A DNA stretch of 20,396 nucleotides, taken from the NCBI GenBank assembly GCA_034698045.1, contig JAQGAU010001235.1, positions 1-20,396 on the forward strand. The letters are read 5' to 3'. The translations under genes and the position numbers were made by a program. A model generated the notes under the pieces. The model made no database searches, had not been told where the DNA came from, and saw nothing but the letters and a program-made list of their open reading frames with translations. This stretch comes from Paramacrobiotus richtersi. Its lineage: Eukaryota > Tardigrada > Eutardigrada > Parachela > Macrobiotidae. This document shows, in pieces, positions 1-11,936 of the stretch. Numbering within the stretch: the stretch's first letter is position 1; the number at the start of each line of letters is the position of its first letter.

Positions 1-575
1 CAAAATGCATGTACCATTTGGCCAGACGAGTTTTCCCAGCCCGATTCTGGATAAGGATAAAGCGAATCTGCAAACAAGACAACGTGGGGTTTTGTGCTCA
101 TTAACGTAAGACTCCCGGAGCGGAGATCTCACTCCATGGCGAGCAGACTTGAGTGGCGTACCATTAAGGCAAAAGTAGAGCTCTGAGGAAACTCGAGCGA
201 TATCGATACGAGCACGCCTTCGTCTGTCCTACATTCTATTTTTTACGCTTACCATGGCTGATCATCGACTGAGCACATTACCACACCATCTACGATAATG
301 CCGGCGTTGCAGGCCGTAAATTGAGCGTATGACCGCTAAAACACAAACGCAGATTTTTCAATGTCACGAGACGGTCGAAGGAAATTAGATCGAGAAGAAA
401 GAAAACGTCAAGGTCCTCCCATCTCGTAGCAGCTCTCCGTCACCACTGAAGTTAACAACTTAACAGCTCTGCACTAAAATTTTTGTGGGCCGATCCAGCA
501 TCGCAACAAGGATTTATCATTTATGCAAGAAATAAACGTGTGCCTTTTATAGCCATATTAGTAGCTTGGCTCAAA

Positions 576-638
576 ATGGCGCAGCTCGGCGTATTCCAGT
601 ACGCTGTGGGATTTTTGCGATCAGCTGTTTCCGTCTGA
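576..638 (+). promoter_or_regulatory. Upstream ORF, 20 codons, before D2HGDH
   Basis: An ATG in good context (AAAATGG) opens a 20-codon frame ending in TGA at 636-638. If the transcript starts upstream of 576, ribosomes would meet this frame about 270 nt before the D2HGDH start. The peptide (MAQLGVFQYAVGFLRSAVSV) is hydrophobic with one Arg and resembles no known protein. Its role as a regulatory upstream ORF depends on a transcription start that I cannot place. Confidence 0.3.
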
Positions 639-724
639 AAATTTCTGAAATAACAACAACCGTAAATTTGTTATTTGTAATTCTGGCTGTTGTTGGGAGT
701 GTTTTCGGTCCATTTTCCTTATTC

Positions 725-777
725 ATGGTCAGCTAATGTATTGCAAATACAGCTTATGGACTTGTGATATCAAATAA
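725..777 (+). promoter_or_regulatory. Two overlapping upstream ORFs joined by TAATG
   Basis: A three-codon ORF (725-736, M-V-S-stop) ends in a TAA whose last base is the A of the next ATG (736-738). The second ORF runs 13 codons to a TAA at 775-777. The stop/start overlap TAATG is an arrangement that can favour reinitiation. Both lie within 70-120 nt of the D2HGDH start at 845, so they are likely in its leader. The sequence is clear; regulation is inference. Confidence 0.35.
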
Positions 778-844
778 ACAGTGAAGTGTACTGTTAACCA
801 ACGACCGTCTCCCAGTTTCGCATCTTCTCGATTTTATCATTTTT

Positions 845-3278
<2,434 letters not shown>

Positions 3279-3945
3279 TGTCCATCGGTCAGCGTGCCGA
3301 AATCATTCCAATGAGTCTGTGATCAAATTTAATAATTTAGTTTGATATTTATGTATTTAATTGCGGCATTGAAATTAATATGTCCCGTGTGATTTTTAGC
3401 GAAGATTTGTTTTTTTAGGTTTCTGAATTGTTGTAACTTTTAACCGTTAGTGTTTGTGGTTTTTCATGCTGTCAAGTGTCACTGGTTCTTATTGAGATGG
3501 GTTTTATTGGTTTGTCTTGATATTGGTTTTAGCAATCAAAATTGCTTGCGGATGGTTGGTCGGATGGTATACGAAATTTGAACACAATAATATAAAATGC
3601 AATACTGCAGTGTGACTGACCGAATCGTTTCTGAAGGTGTTGTTAGAATCAGAATAAAGAACATCAGATTCATTCGATCAGCAGGTAAAGGAACGTCAAT
3701 CTGACCTCCGGTTCAGTAGTCTTTTTACTGTGCGAATATTTGAAGCACGTGCATTTGATTTTAGTTTGATTTAAACTCGAAGGTCACGTTATAAATGAAA
3801 AGGCTTGCACTTAAAAATGACACGAAGGGATTTCGCGGCTTCAGTTATATGATAAGAAGCCTAAAAAGGCCCATTACGTTGCACGAGCGTCAAAGCAACA
3901 GTACACATAATTTTAACACGATTAAAGTAACTAATTACAGAAATA
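3279..3945. other. Convergent 3' region between D2HGDH and the deacetylase-like gene
   Basis: This 667-bp stretch has no supported coding sequence and should hold both 3' UTRs. A plus-strand AATAAA lies at 3653-3658. The nearest clear minus-strand AATAAA (TTTATT on plus) is at 3503-3508, so the two transcripts may overlap tail to tail. T-rich runs occur at 3400-3480. Confidence 0.5.
3653..3658 (+). terminator. Polyadenylation signal AATAAA for D2HGDH
   Basis: A canonical AATAAA hexamer lies 375 nt past the D2HGDH stop codon and before the convergent gene ends. It is the first AATAAA I see after the stop, so it is the likely signal for that transcript. Confidence 0.55.
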
Positions 3946-6900
3946 CTACGGGGCTGCCGTTGTAGAAGTCGTGGAAGGCACAAGAGGAGGGTCAACATAT
4001 TTTTTCAATAGCGGATCAACGGTTTTTCTTCCATCCACGTTATCTTTCCACGGGTAGGATGCGGGACAACTGGGCATACAAGCGCGGAGTCGACGAGTTC
4101 CGCCGTGAACAAATGGCAGGTCACATTCGGTTGCTTCGCAGACAGGGGGAGTCGCTTCCTCGTCGCATGCCCATGCTGTGAATTCGGCCATCAGATCCAA
4201 CGTTGTCGGAGTCTGCAGCCATTGTACGAGTTGATGATATGTTACGAAAAAGGTATCTTGCTCCGGCTTGGTGATGATTGTTTCGATGAAACGCGAAAGG
4301 GCATCGAAGTTGTCTTGCATCCAGTTATGGTCAATCAGCAATACTAACGGTGCGCGATTATCGTGGTAATGCCTGCAGAAACCACAATAAAAACTGACCG
4401 ACAAAAGATCTGCAGAACACGTGCAGAATTTTTATTAATTAACAATGGGAAACTTTGTATACGATGTACCTGTTAACTAATTGTGAGCTACGTATATATA
4501 GCGACAACGACAATCATCACCACGAACACGCATCACGTTTTTATTTTCGGCGAATATCGCTTACCGGTAGAATCTCTTCAGCAGCCACTGCAGTACCTAC
4601 AGTTGAAAATCTTTTTACTTTTGCGTCGATCAAGTTCATTTGTCGGCATGTAAGCTGCTATGAACATGTCAGACGGAAGAACCATAGATACGATTTCATC
4701 TAGCTACCAAAAATTATATCTAACCTGCATTACAATTAATTTTACTGGAATCTAACTGACATACTTCGTCGGACGATTTTAACTCATCGTTGCGGCAGGA
4801 TCCCAGAGATGAACATCCAAATCCTTGTGCATCTACCATTTGATTAATCGGAACTTCCCACAGGTTATAGGGCCTAGTGGGACAACCCGATTGATGGCAT
4901 TTGTGCGGCACGGAGTAAGCTAATTTGTACGGCCAAACCGGTCTCCCGGCTGAGGGTACCGTAATCTGCAAGGTTGCAGACGAACATAAGTTTATAACTA
5001 AATTATATAACTGTAACTTTATTTAAATAAATCAATTTTATATTTCCTTATGCGTCAACAGTTATGGTATAGCAAGCTGACAGCGTTAATTTCGATGCTC
5101 TAATACGAAAATTTTGTTGTTTTTGCTGTATATAGGTATGAATACCGAGCTGTCCCATTCAAAACCAAAATCTTGCATGGCGGCAAACTGCGTATTCCCT
5201 CCTAGATGCAGATTAGGAGCTTGAGCACCCCGAATTTCCGTTAACGGGATGTGCGCAAAGTGGTTTAAGATGTCCCGTTGGCCCTGTAGTTCCATGCCCC
5301 AGTCTTTATAGCTGGAAACCGACGTCCACCAGAACTGATTTTCTTTGTCTCGACTAAAATAGCGGAGCAGCCTTTATTCCAATATGTACGTTAAAGTAAT
5401 ATAAAATATTGTATGGAAGGAAATCGGCGTTTTCGAGTTGTTCAGCATAACGATGTCGTGTTATGTAACGCTTTGGGCCTTTACGTATAATATACGTATG
5501 ACTGTGTATCAATCATAAGTATGTACGATATCTATATAAGACGACCTTTATCGCCAAATACAGTACCTTATTGTGCTGAGGGCGATCTCATGACCGGCGC
5601 GAAAAAGTTTTTCGATTTGGGAATAATCAGAATATTCGTGGGAGGCAAAAAATGTCCCCCTCACTGGACACTGGTTCGGATTCAGCCGGGTAGGAAGAAA
5701 AAGTGCTCTCGTCAGGTCGTAATTTTGAATATTGAGCGCTCCCAAAAATGCCAACACAATCATCTATAAAATTACAGCGTGCCATGAAAGTGTTCTCGAG
5801 TGGTTGCATAATGTTTTCCAGAAATATTATAAAATGTAGTTGACCTGTGGGGCTTGGTTCATTGGAATATTATTAGGTATCTGGGTCCCATCGGCACTGC
5901 AGAAGCAGCTAGGTAAAACACACTGCTCTTTTTTGCAGACTTGGCTTGCAAAAGGATCAGCTTTCACATCTGAAAAAATATTGAAAATGGCCCATGACAG
6001 GAATCAAGTCGATCGCATGATTCGGATCTATATATCTGTCAGCATCATTCACTGTAATATTTTCGGAAAAATTTTGTTCTGGATAAAAAATACTGTTATT
6101 AGCTTACCGCATCCGTATTCATCTGTTCCACCTTCCGGGCAGTCACGCACAGTATCGCAGACTTTTGTTCTATAAATACCGCGATTGTGAAGCCACTATT
6201 TCCATAAAAAATATTTCGAAATAATTAACGCTATTAATTCTAACCGCGCAATACAGGTTGAGCCATCTGCGCAGCGAACATCATCCAAACTGACGCATTG
6301 TACCAGTTCTCCGGCAGTCGTCCCCGTTTGCTCGGGATGAGGTACCGGAGAAGGAGTTGTTTTATTCTGCGGACCTGGAAATTAGGACGATGAAAATCAA
6401 CTCTGAAACAGGCCTCCTCTGAAAGTAGGTTTAAGTGGTTCACTTTATCACTGATGACCTTTAATCAATATAACAGCTAGTAATCCATTAGCAATACTAC
6501 TGTCTCACCGGTCAGGTGAACATGCCGATCTTACATGAATCGCCAGCTTTGTTGTATACCTGTTACTACTAACAATAAGTCTTATGAACAAACGCAAACC
6601 TAGAAAATTACTCTTAATCTACTGTAAGTTAGCGGTAAGCTTGTAAATAATTTACTGAAATCAAAATTCCGTGGAGAACGAGTAATCTGACGAAGTGAAC
6701 TTACCCAGAACGGTTACACATTTGGCTTTCCAGGTGCAGACTTGCAGTTCAAAATCGAACCTTAGCCCAGGGGGACAAGAAAAATGGAACGTCTTGTCAC
6801 TAAAGCAGCTGTAAAAAGCTGCACAATCACTCTATAAAAGGTTAGAACTGTTGGTTAGTGCTTTGCATGCGCACTCCTCAACGTCACAATTCTTTCTGAT

Positions 6901-7099
6901 GTATGGCCTATATAACAGATCGTGCACAGATCTTGTACATTACCGGATCAGCGTAAAGACCGTTATTTTGCCCAATACAAAAGGTAGCATCGTACGACTG
7001 CCGAAAGGTCGTTCCAAGCACGGTCAGTGGACAGGAAAACAAACGATAAAATATTATGGCGAACGATGCGCAAAATCGCAAGGAAATCATCTCAGGCAT
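3946..7099 (-). CDS. Secreted chitin-deacetylase-like protein (CBM14-LDLa-NodB), probable pseudoenzyme
   Basis: Exons in transcript order: 7099-6944, 6831-6705, 6374-6245, 6169-6108, 5969-5845, 5763-5567, 5353-5146, 4965-4725, 4409-3946; 1710 nt, 569 aa. A TGA lies 12 nt before the ATG in frame. Order: hydrophobic signal-like segment (about 8-29); CBM14 chitin-binding domain with Cys 41, 55, 61, 71, 84, 90; Thr/Pro linker; LDLa with Cys 121, 129, 135, 142, 148, 158; a Cys-rich bridge (170-182); a polysaccharide-deacetylase domain (about 200-450); a Cys-rich tail and Thr-rich end. This is the arthropod-type chitin deacetylase layout. The catalytic motifs are not kept: TFDDA reads AFLGA (205-209), the two zinc His are S263 and R267, the motif Arg is Q310, and the late His is D442. 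D333 is kept. The scaffold points to a chitin-binding extracellular or cuticular protein without deacetylase activity. The junction 4725/4409 fits by phase but is the least certain. Confidence 0.9.
4410..4724 (-). other. 315-bp intron of the deacetylase-like gene
   Basis: Intron between the last two coding exons. The donor used (GCAG|gttaga) is weak and the acceptor (gtgttctgcag) is strong. A better-looking donor, gtatgt, occurs 52 nt earlier inside the exon after codon GAA, but it is phase 0 and finds no matching acceptor. I see no further exon or element inside. Confidence 0.5.
6375..6704 (-). other. 330-bp intron between CBM14 and LDLa exons
   Basis: Borders are gtaagt and ttccag, joined in phase 1. 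It separates the chitin-binding exon from the linker/LDLa exon. No coding homology or repeat is visible inside. Confidence 0.6.
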
Positions 7100-7871
7100 A
7101 TGCAGCGTCGATCATATGCAGATTTTAATAAATGCGTTGAATGCGCACCTGTTATATTAAGTTCAGGCAAAAACTAGTGTAGCTCTTGATCATCCGCCAC
7201 AACGCTAATAAAGAAATGTGAGCTGATATTCGCAAGTTTAATTATGTTGCAAGCAGCAACAGGCACTGCTGTTAAGAAGGACATAGCATTATCTATGGTC
7301 ATTTTTCTCGTCTGTCTGTCAATAAGCGAGCTACAACAAATATTAAAACACTGAAAACAATCGAAAATCTTGAAGTACACAGGCCGCATAAAAGCGAGCA
7401 TCAAGTGGTCAACCTTACAATACCGGACAAACCAGGATTGTGTCGACTGTTATGAATATCATTCCGCGAGATCGTACGGCTCTACCCGTTTTTGATACAG
7501 CTATGGATAACATGCCACTGGTATCGCTAATTAATCACCTGCATCACAATGTTTGGGTATTTACATAGAGCATGGTTATGAATATTTATGCCGAAAGAAT
7601 GCATACAAATAATATCTTACGATATCTCGTATTTAATTTCAGCTAATCAAACGCGGTCGACTTCATGCGTAATTATTTGTATATTTGCAGCATAATTAAC
7701 GCTGATGCGAATTATATGTAAGGTAATTTTCCGGACATCTCTGACACTCGAAAGATTTGCTCTTTCTTTTTTATAAGCCATCATTCCATACGGCTGCAGT
7801 TATAATTAAAAATTAGGATCACAGTTCTAAAATGAGCACAAGCAGTAAAATTAAACTGAAAGTTAGTGTCA
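7100..7871. other. Spacer between two same-strand genes
   Basis: This 772-bp stretch separates the SLC36-like stop from the deacetylase-like start, both on the minus strand. It should contain the 3' UTR of the first and the promoter and leader of the second. A minus-strand ATTAAA (7632-7637), a common variant poly(A) signal, lies 235 nt past the SLC36-like stop. A TATTAAAA-like stretch on the minus strand lies about 30-40 nt before the deacetylase-like ATG. Short open frames here show no homology. Confidence 0.45.
7632..7637 (-). terminator. Possible variant poly(A) signal ATTAAA for the SLC36-like gene
   Basis: Minus-strand ATTAAA about 235 nt downstream of the transporter stop. No minus-strand AATAAA is seen in this spacer, so this variant is the best candidate. 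The assignment rests on position only. Confidence 0.3.
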
Positions 7872-10683
7872 TCACGAAAGGTACAGTGATGCCGCTTGAG
7901 TAGGGAGTGCAGTAGTAGCCAGACTGTTTGCAGCATCGTTTTTGAAGGAAAGGACAATTTCCAGTATGGCGACATATGTCCCGGTAACGAAACCGAGAAT
8001 TCCGAAAATAAATATCGCTGCATTCTTATACAGCTTCCACTGGAACCTGCCCTGGTTGCGCCATCCGAAGGTGACGGTTTCCAGAACCGGAGGAAAGATT
8101 AACGCGAGCGAACTGCTTCCCACTGCACCCACGAGGGATATAAACAGCCCCAGTTTCGGAATAGCGACGGCAAAGAGAACTACAACAATGAAAGATAAAG
8201 ATAAAAGCTTTAAAAACGATTCTTCTATGTTTTACTTTTTCGTTATACTCTGAAGGCTGTATGATACATATTTTTACTCCCGTAATGGAGCTTCCGCTGT
8301 ACATGTGCTGTATAATTATATGGAAAAGAGCGACTCTAAAACATAATTACGCACATGTAAAAATGACAATGCCGGTCCGGAAAAGGTATTCACCGATTTT
8401 TATTTGGAGCGGTGTTCGAAGTCGCTTTTTTACCGTTGGCCAAAGAATTTCAAACGGCACGTAAAACTGCAATAAAAGACAAGCGCAACTTAAATTGAAG
8501 TGTCCGAATAGTCAAGTAAAGCGGCAAGAAAGCATGGACACAGAGAAAGCTGAATAATATCCGACGTATAGTATCCCTAGCGCAGATTACAGTAACTGAA
8601 TGGCCTTCCTGGCTTTTATTTACCTGGAGCGAGTAGGAAAAAAAGACCACCAGGCCAACCAAAAGAGTGACCACAACGTAGATTCTGCAGAGTATTCCAA
8701 GGGCACCATTAACAATATGCATCTATGCTTCTAAACCATGTGCTTCACGAAGTTTACTTACCCCTGGTACGGTAGATTAAGTGTAATAGTATCCTGAATT
8801 TCCTCGCCAAATGCCAGGTATCCAAAAAATCCGGAAGCGGTATATAATGCAGTGATAATGACCATTCCAACGTTTAAAATTCCTGTCCAACCTCCAAAAT
8901 CCTGAGGATTTTTCATGCGATTTTCAATCGGCAGTACCAGGCCAATTCCTTTAAAACCAATCAAGCTTGATTACTAGTAACAGCTGATTTTAAAAACTGA
9001 TTGTTTATGAAAGGGTCAAACCTTCAAAGGCATATATAGCAGTTCCAAAGAAAAGCGGCAGTTTTGACCATCCCGCAAATTGTGGGACAGAGTTGACTGA
9101 TTTGAGATGGCCAAAAACGTATACAAAAATTATGACCAGGCATGTGCACAAGATTAAGTTGGCTGCCAAGGAAAATGGTGCTAGAACCTTTAAGCTCCGA
9201 ATATAACACAGCAGAATCAAGAACGGAAGTACCATCGCGGTGTACGCCTGGATTGGCAGTTTGACATCGGTGTAATAGAAAATTATCTATAAACAACCCC
9301 TATTATGGTCACATAATGACATACCGCGTGAACCGACAATCAATGTTTTACGTTAACCTATTTAAAGCAAAATTATTTAGACATAAGAACATATCAAAAA
9401 TATTGTAAACTAAACAAGAGTCTGGAATTCAAAACATGGCACACGTACATCTTGTAATGTGGTGGCAACGTAAACAATATAAACGCAGCAAAATCCAAAC
9501 TGGGACACAATGATGCACACATCTATCACCCTCCTGAAATAAAATTTTTATGATATGAAATCTTCCGTTCTTGATATTTCCGCTATATATACGTACTTTG
9601 AAGCATTTGAAAATTTGCTATACGGACTCTGCCTGAATGCTGCTCGGACAACCTCTCCATAATCTAGTGCGCTTTTCCCTTCTCTAGCAAAATCAAAAAA
9701 ACGTTTCTTATCAACTTATCATGCAACTTGCACGCTACACACAGGAGCGGTTTACATCGGGTAATATTTGCCCGGTAAAAAAACAACTACACAGAAGGAA
9801 ACTGACACGTACAAATGTGTTTATTAACGTACCAAACATTTATGGTGACTTACACTTTACAAAGGTGATGAGCACAGTTGACAAGGATATGCATGCAATG
9901 AATGCCTAAAAGAATTTCAATCACATATAAATTTAATTCGCCTGCAAAGTAAATTTCTGCTATCACCGTGTTATCAAAACAATATTTCTAAATGCTAATC
10001 ATGCAGTTCATAGAGAAAGTGTTCGTTTCGCATTGAGTAACAGTAATACTCACATATAAATCCCATCGCAACAATTGCAATCGTTCCAGTCTGAAAAGTC
10101 CAAAATAATAAGCTATTGCGTATTGTGTACTTATAGCTTACTTCTAGTTGCACAAATGCAGCAGCACAAATAAAAAATCCATTACACGGAATCCTGGGAC
10201 GAAATTACCCCCGTTTTTTCCATAAATGCAATAATTTACCGAAATTATCCATCCCATTAATTATCATTGTTACTTACCGCCAATCCTGCATTTTTTACTG
10301 CGCTGGCCATTGCAAAGATGCCGGTCCCAATATTTCCTTTGAGTAAATGCATAAGCGTCTGGAGATTTCTGCAGTTAGATTTGTTTGTTAGTCCGATATC
10401 TGGATTATACAGTAATTTTGTTTATCAGGTGCCAGCATCAGCCACAACCTTAACTCCGGCGTTCCCGGCCCTGTCCAAATACGTACGTTGTTGTGTTTTG
10501 TGCATTTCTCCTGTCCTCCTCGCCAGTATCAGCGTGGGAAAAGGGGTCCACCTCCACATCCGCCACATCATCTTTGGACTTAACCGCATCTTGCTGGAAA
10601 GCTGGATCAACCGATGATAAACCAAAAGTCCCTTCGGTGCTGCTTGGTGTTGCATAACTTATTTCTCCATCAGGAGGAGACAT
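7872..10683 (-). CDS. Proton-coupled amino-acid transporter, SLC36 family (AAAP)
   Basis: Multipass carrier that moves small amino acids with protons at the plasma or lysosomal membrane. Exons in transcript order: 10683-10487, 10368-10278, 10090-10054, 9905-9854, 9683-9597, 9533-9449, 9286-9022, 8948-8762, 8684-8624, 8466-8355, 8179-7872; 1482 nt, 493 aa, all GT-AG with matching phases. The N-terminal ~65 residues are acidic and soluble. The family signature follows: TLMHLLKGNIGTG (70-82), then ICIHCMHILVNCAHHLCK, LDYGEVV, RSLKVLAPFSLAAN, FAGWSKLPLFFGTAIYAFEG, PIENRMKNPQDFGG, VVFFSYSLQ, FYVPFEILWP and SLVGAVGSSSLALIFPP, in the expected order and spacing. About 11 membrane helices are expected for the family. 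Exon 3 is only 37 nt and exon 4 is 52 nt. Substrate and membrane location are not decided by sequence; insect relatives include pathetic-like transporters. Confidence 0.95.
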
Positions 10684-11219
10684 TTTAGCAGCGCGGAAAT
10701 GTGGTCAGTAATGTGATGAAACAACTCGTACCGCCCATCTATAAACAAATAACTAAATATAAGAGGCCGCATGATCGTCTGTAACCGTAAACTATTTCTG
10801 GTGCAGGATGTTTTTTGAAAACTTCAGTGGATCAGGAACTTGTTACCTGATACGGACGGTGTAAGGGTGAAGAAAACAGTTGCTATGTGGAAAGTAAGTA
10901 CCGATAACGACCCGCGTCTGGTTCCGTGCGCCGATGCAAGCACGAGTTTGTAGCCTCTCGTCATGGCTTATCCATTTCCTGCTATCTGACTCAGCGTAAC
11001 AATTTTATCAGACAAACCTTTCAGGAACGTCGCGGTCCATGAATAAGTTCTTGTAAAATGTAGATCTCGAGTGCAGTAAATATGGGTGAAGTTCAAAGAG
11101 TATAATATGCTGTAAATTATACCATTCTCAGGGACGAGAAAGCACGTAACAAAAGACCTGTCGAACCGGCTGATCAAGATGGGGTCACTGCAGTACGCAT
11201 GGACAGGTGTTGAAAAACT

Positions 11220-11265
11220 TTTGACTTAAACCGCAATTGTTTGACTTATCACACTTTGTTTGACC
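11220..11265. repeat. Three TTTGAC motifs spaced about 20 bp
   Basis: TTTGACTTA occurs at 11220 and 11240, and TTTGACCTT at 11259. All three face the same way, with steps of 20 and 19 bp, close to two helical turns each. Read on the minus strand they are TAAGTCAAA, TAAGTCAAA and AAGGTCAAA; the last contains an AGGTCA nuclear-receptor half-site. Binding is not shown. Confidence 0.4.
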
Positions 11266-11647
11266 TTTTTATTCCAGATTTTTCCTCTAATTTAAAAGAT
11301 GTTCAAAAAGGGTAGAAAAATTATTTAAAAATGCCCCTGTGTGGCGTGGCGTCTGCTTTTCGAAAGCCGCCGCGCACTTCTGGGATCCTGTCAAGAAAAC
11401 ATGCTTGCTAGTGGGGCTAATTGATGCCTAATGCGGCATCCTGCGCAAAATACATCTAATACAATGCACCATTCAATTAAATATCAAAAGTAAGCCACAA
11501 AATATTTTTATGATAAATTAAAAAGCCCGTGAGAAAATTAAACTGCATTCATTTCGGATCGTCGAATGCAAGGCGGTTACGTTATTTATACGAAGTCATG
11601 GCTTTGTGAGTCATACCGGAACACGCCTGTGTAAAGCGCTAATAGAA

Positions 11648-11659
11648 AATCAGCTGATT
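11648..11659. repeat. 12-bp perfect palindrome AATCAGCTGATT
   Basis: A perfect dyad centred on an E-box core CAGCTG lies about 280 bp upstream of the ornithine-carrier start. CAGCTG is a known bHLH core. Short palindromes of this length also occur by chance. Confidence 0.3.
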
Positions 11660-11936
11660 GCCGCAAAAGGCCACAGGAATTCGGCACTTACTTCAAATCA
11701 CTTAACCCGAAGTTTGTAGTTTTGGTTATATTTTGTAAATGACAGTTTCTTGGTTTGTATCCTGTTGTGTGATTAAAGTGCCAATTAAAGAATTATTGCG
11801 AAACTGTAGCTATTTCCAGGAAAGAACGCATGTAATTTGCAGCTGCTGCTGGACTGTTTTCGTGTACGATTTCGCCGTGAAAGGGATTTAGAGATTATCC
11901 ATTTTCGCGTTAGAATATATCGCTTTTTTTGCCATC

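Larger units (their letters stand above)
1..844. other. Upstream region of the D2HGDH gene; no gene supported
   Basis: No protein of recognisable family is visible on either strand. The minus strand is open in one frame from about 230 to the left edge (about 76 codons without an ATG), and the plus strand has two frames open for about 30 codons at the very start. None can be tied to a known protein, and runs of this size are not significant alone. The right half (about 570-844) is probably promoter and 5' leader of the downstream dehydrogenase gene, with several short upstream ORFs listed separately. Confidence 0.5.
10684..11936. promoter_or_regulatory. Divergent upstream region shared by the SLC36-like and ornithine-carrier genes
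   Basis: A 1253-bp region lies between two head-to-head start codons (10683 minus, 11937 plus). No open frame resembles a protein. It contains three spaced TTTGAC motifs (11220-11265), a 12-bp perfect palindrome with an E-box core (11648-11659), and a splice-acceptor-like gtaatttgcag ending near 11840, about 100 nt before the ornithine-carrier ATG, which may mark a 5' UTR intron. It probably holds both promoters and leaders. Confidence 0.55.

Noticed and set aside
231-256. ATG directly followed by donor gtaagc on the minus strand, leading into the left-edge open frame
   Set aside because: The implied intron would be only 24 nt, far below the shortest intron seen here (54 nt), and it lacks a pyrimidine tract.
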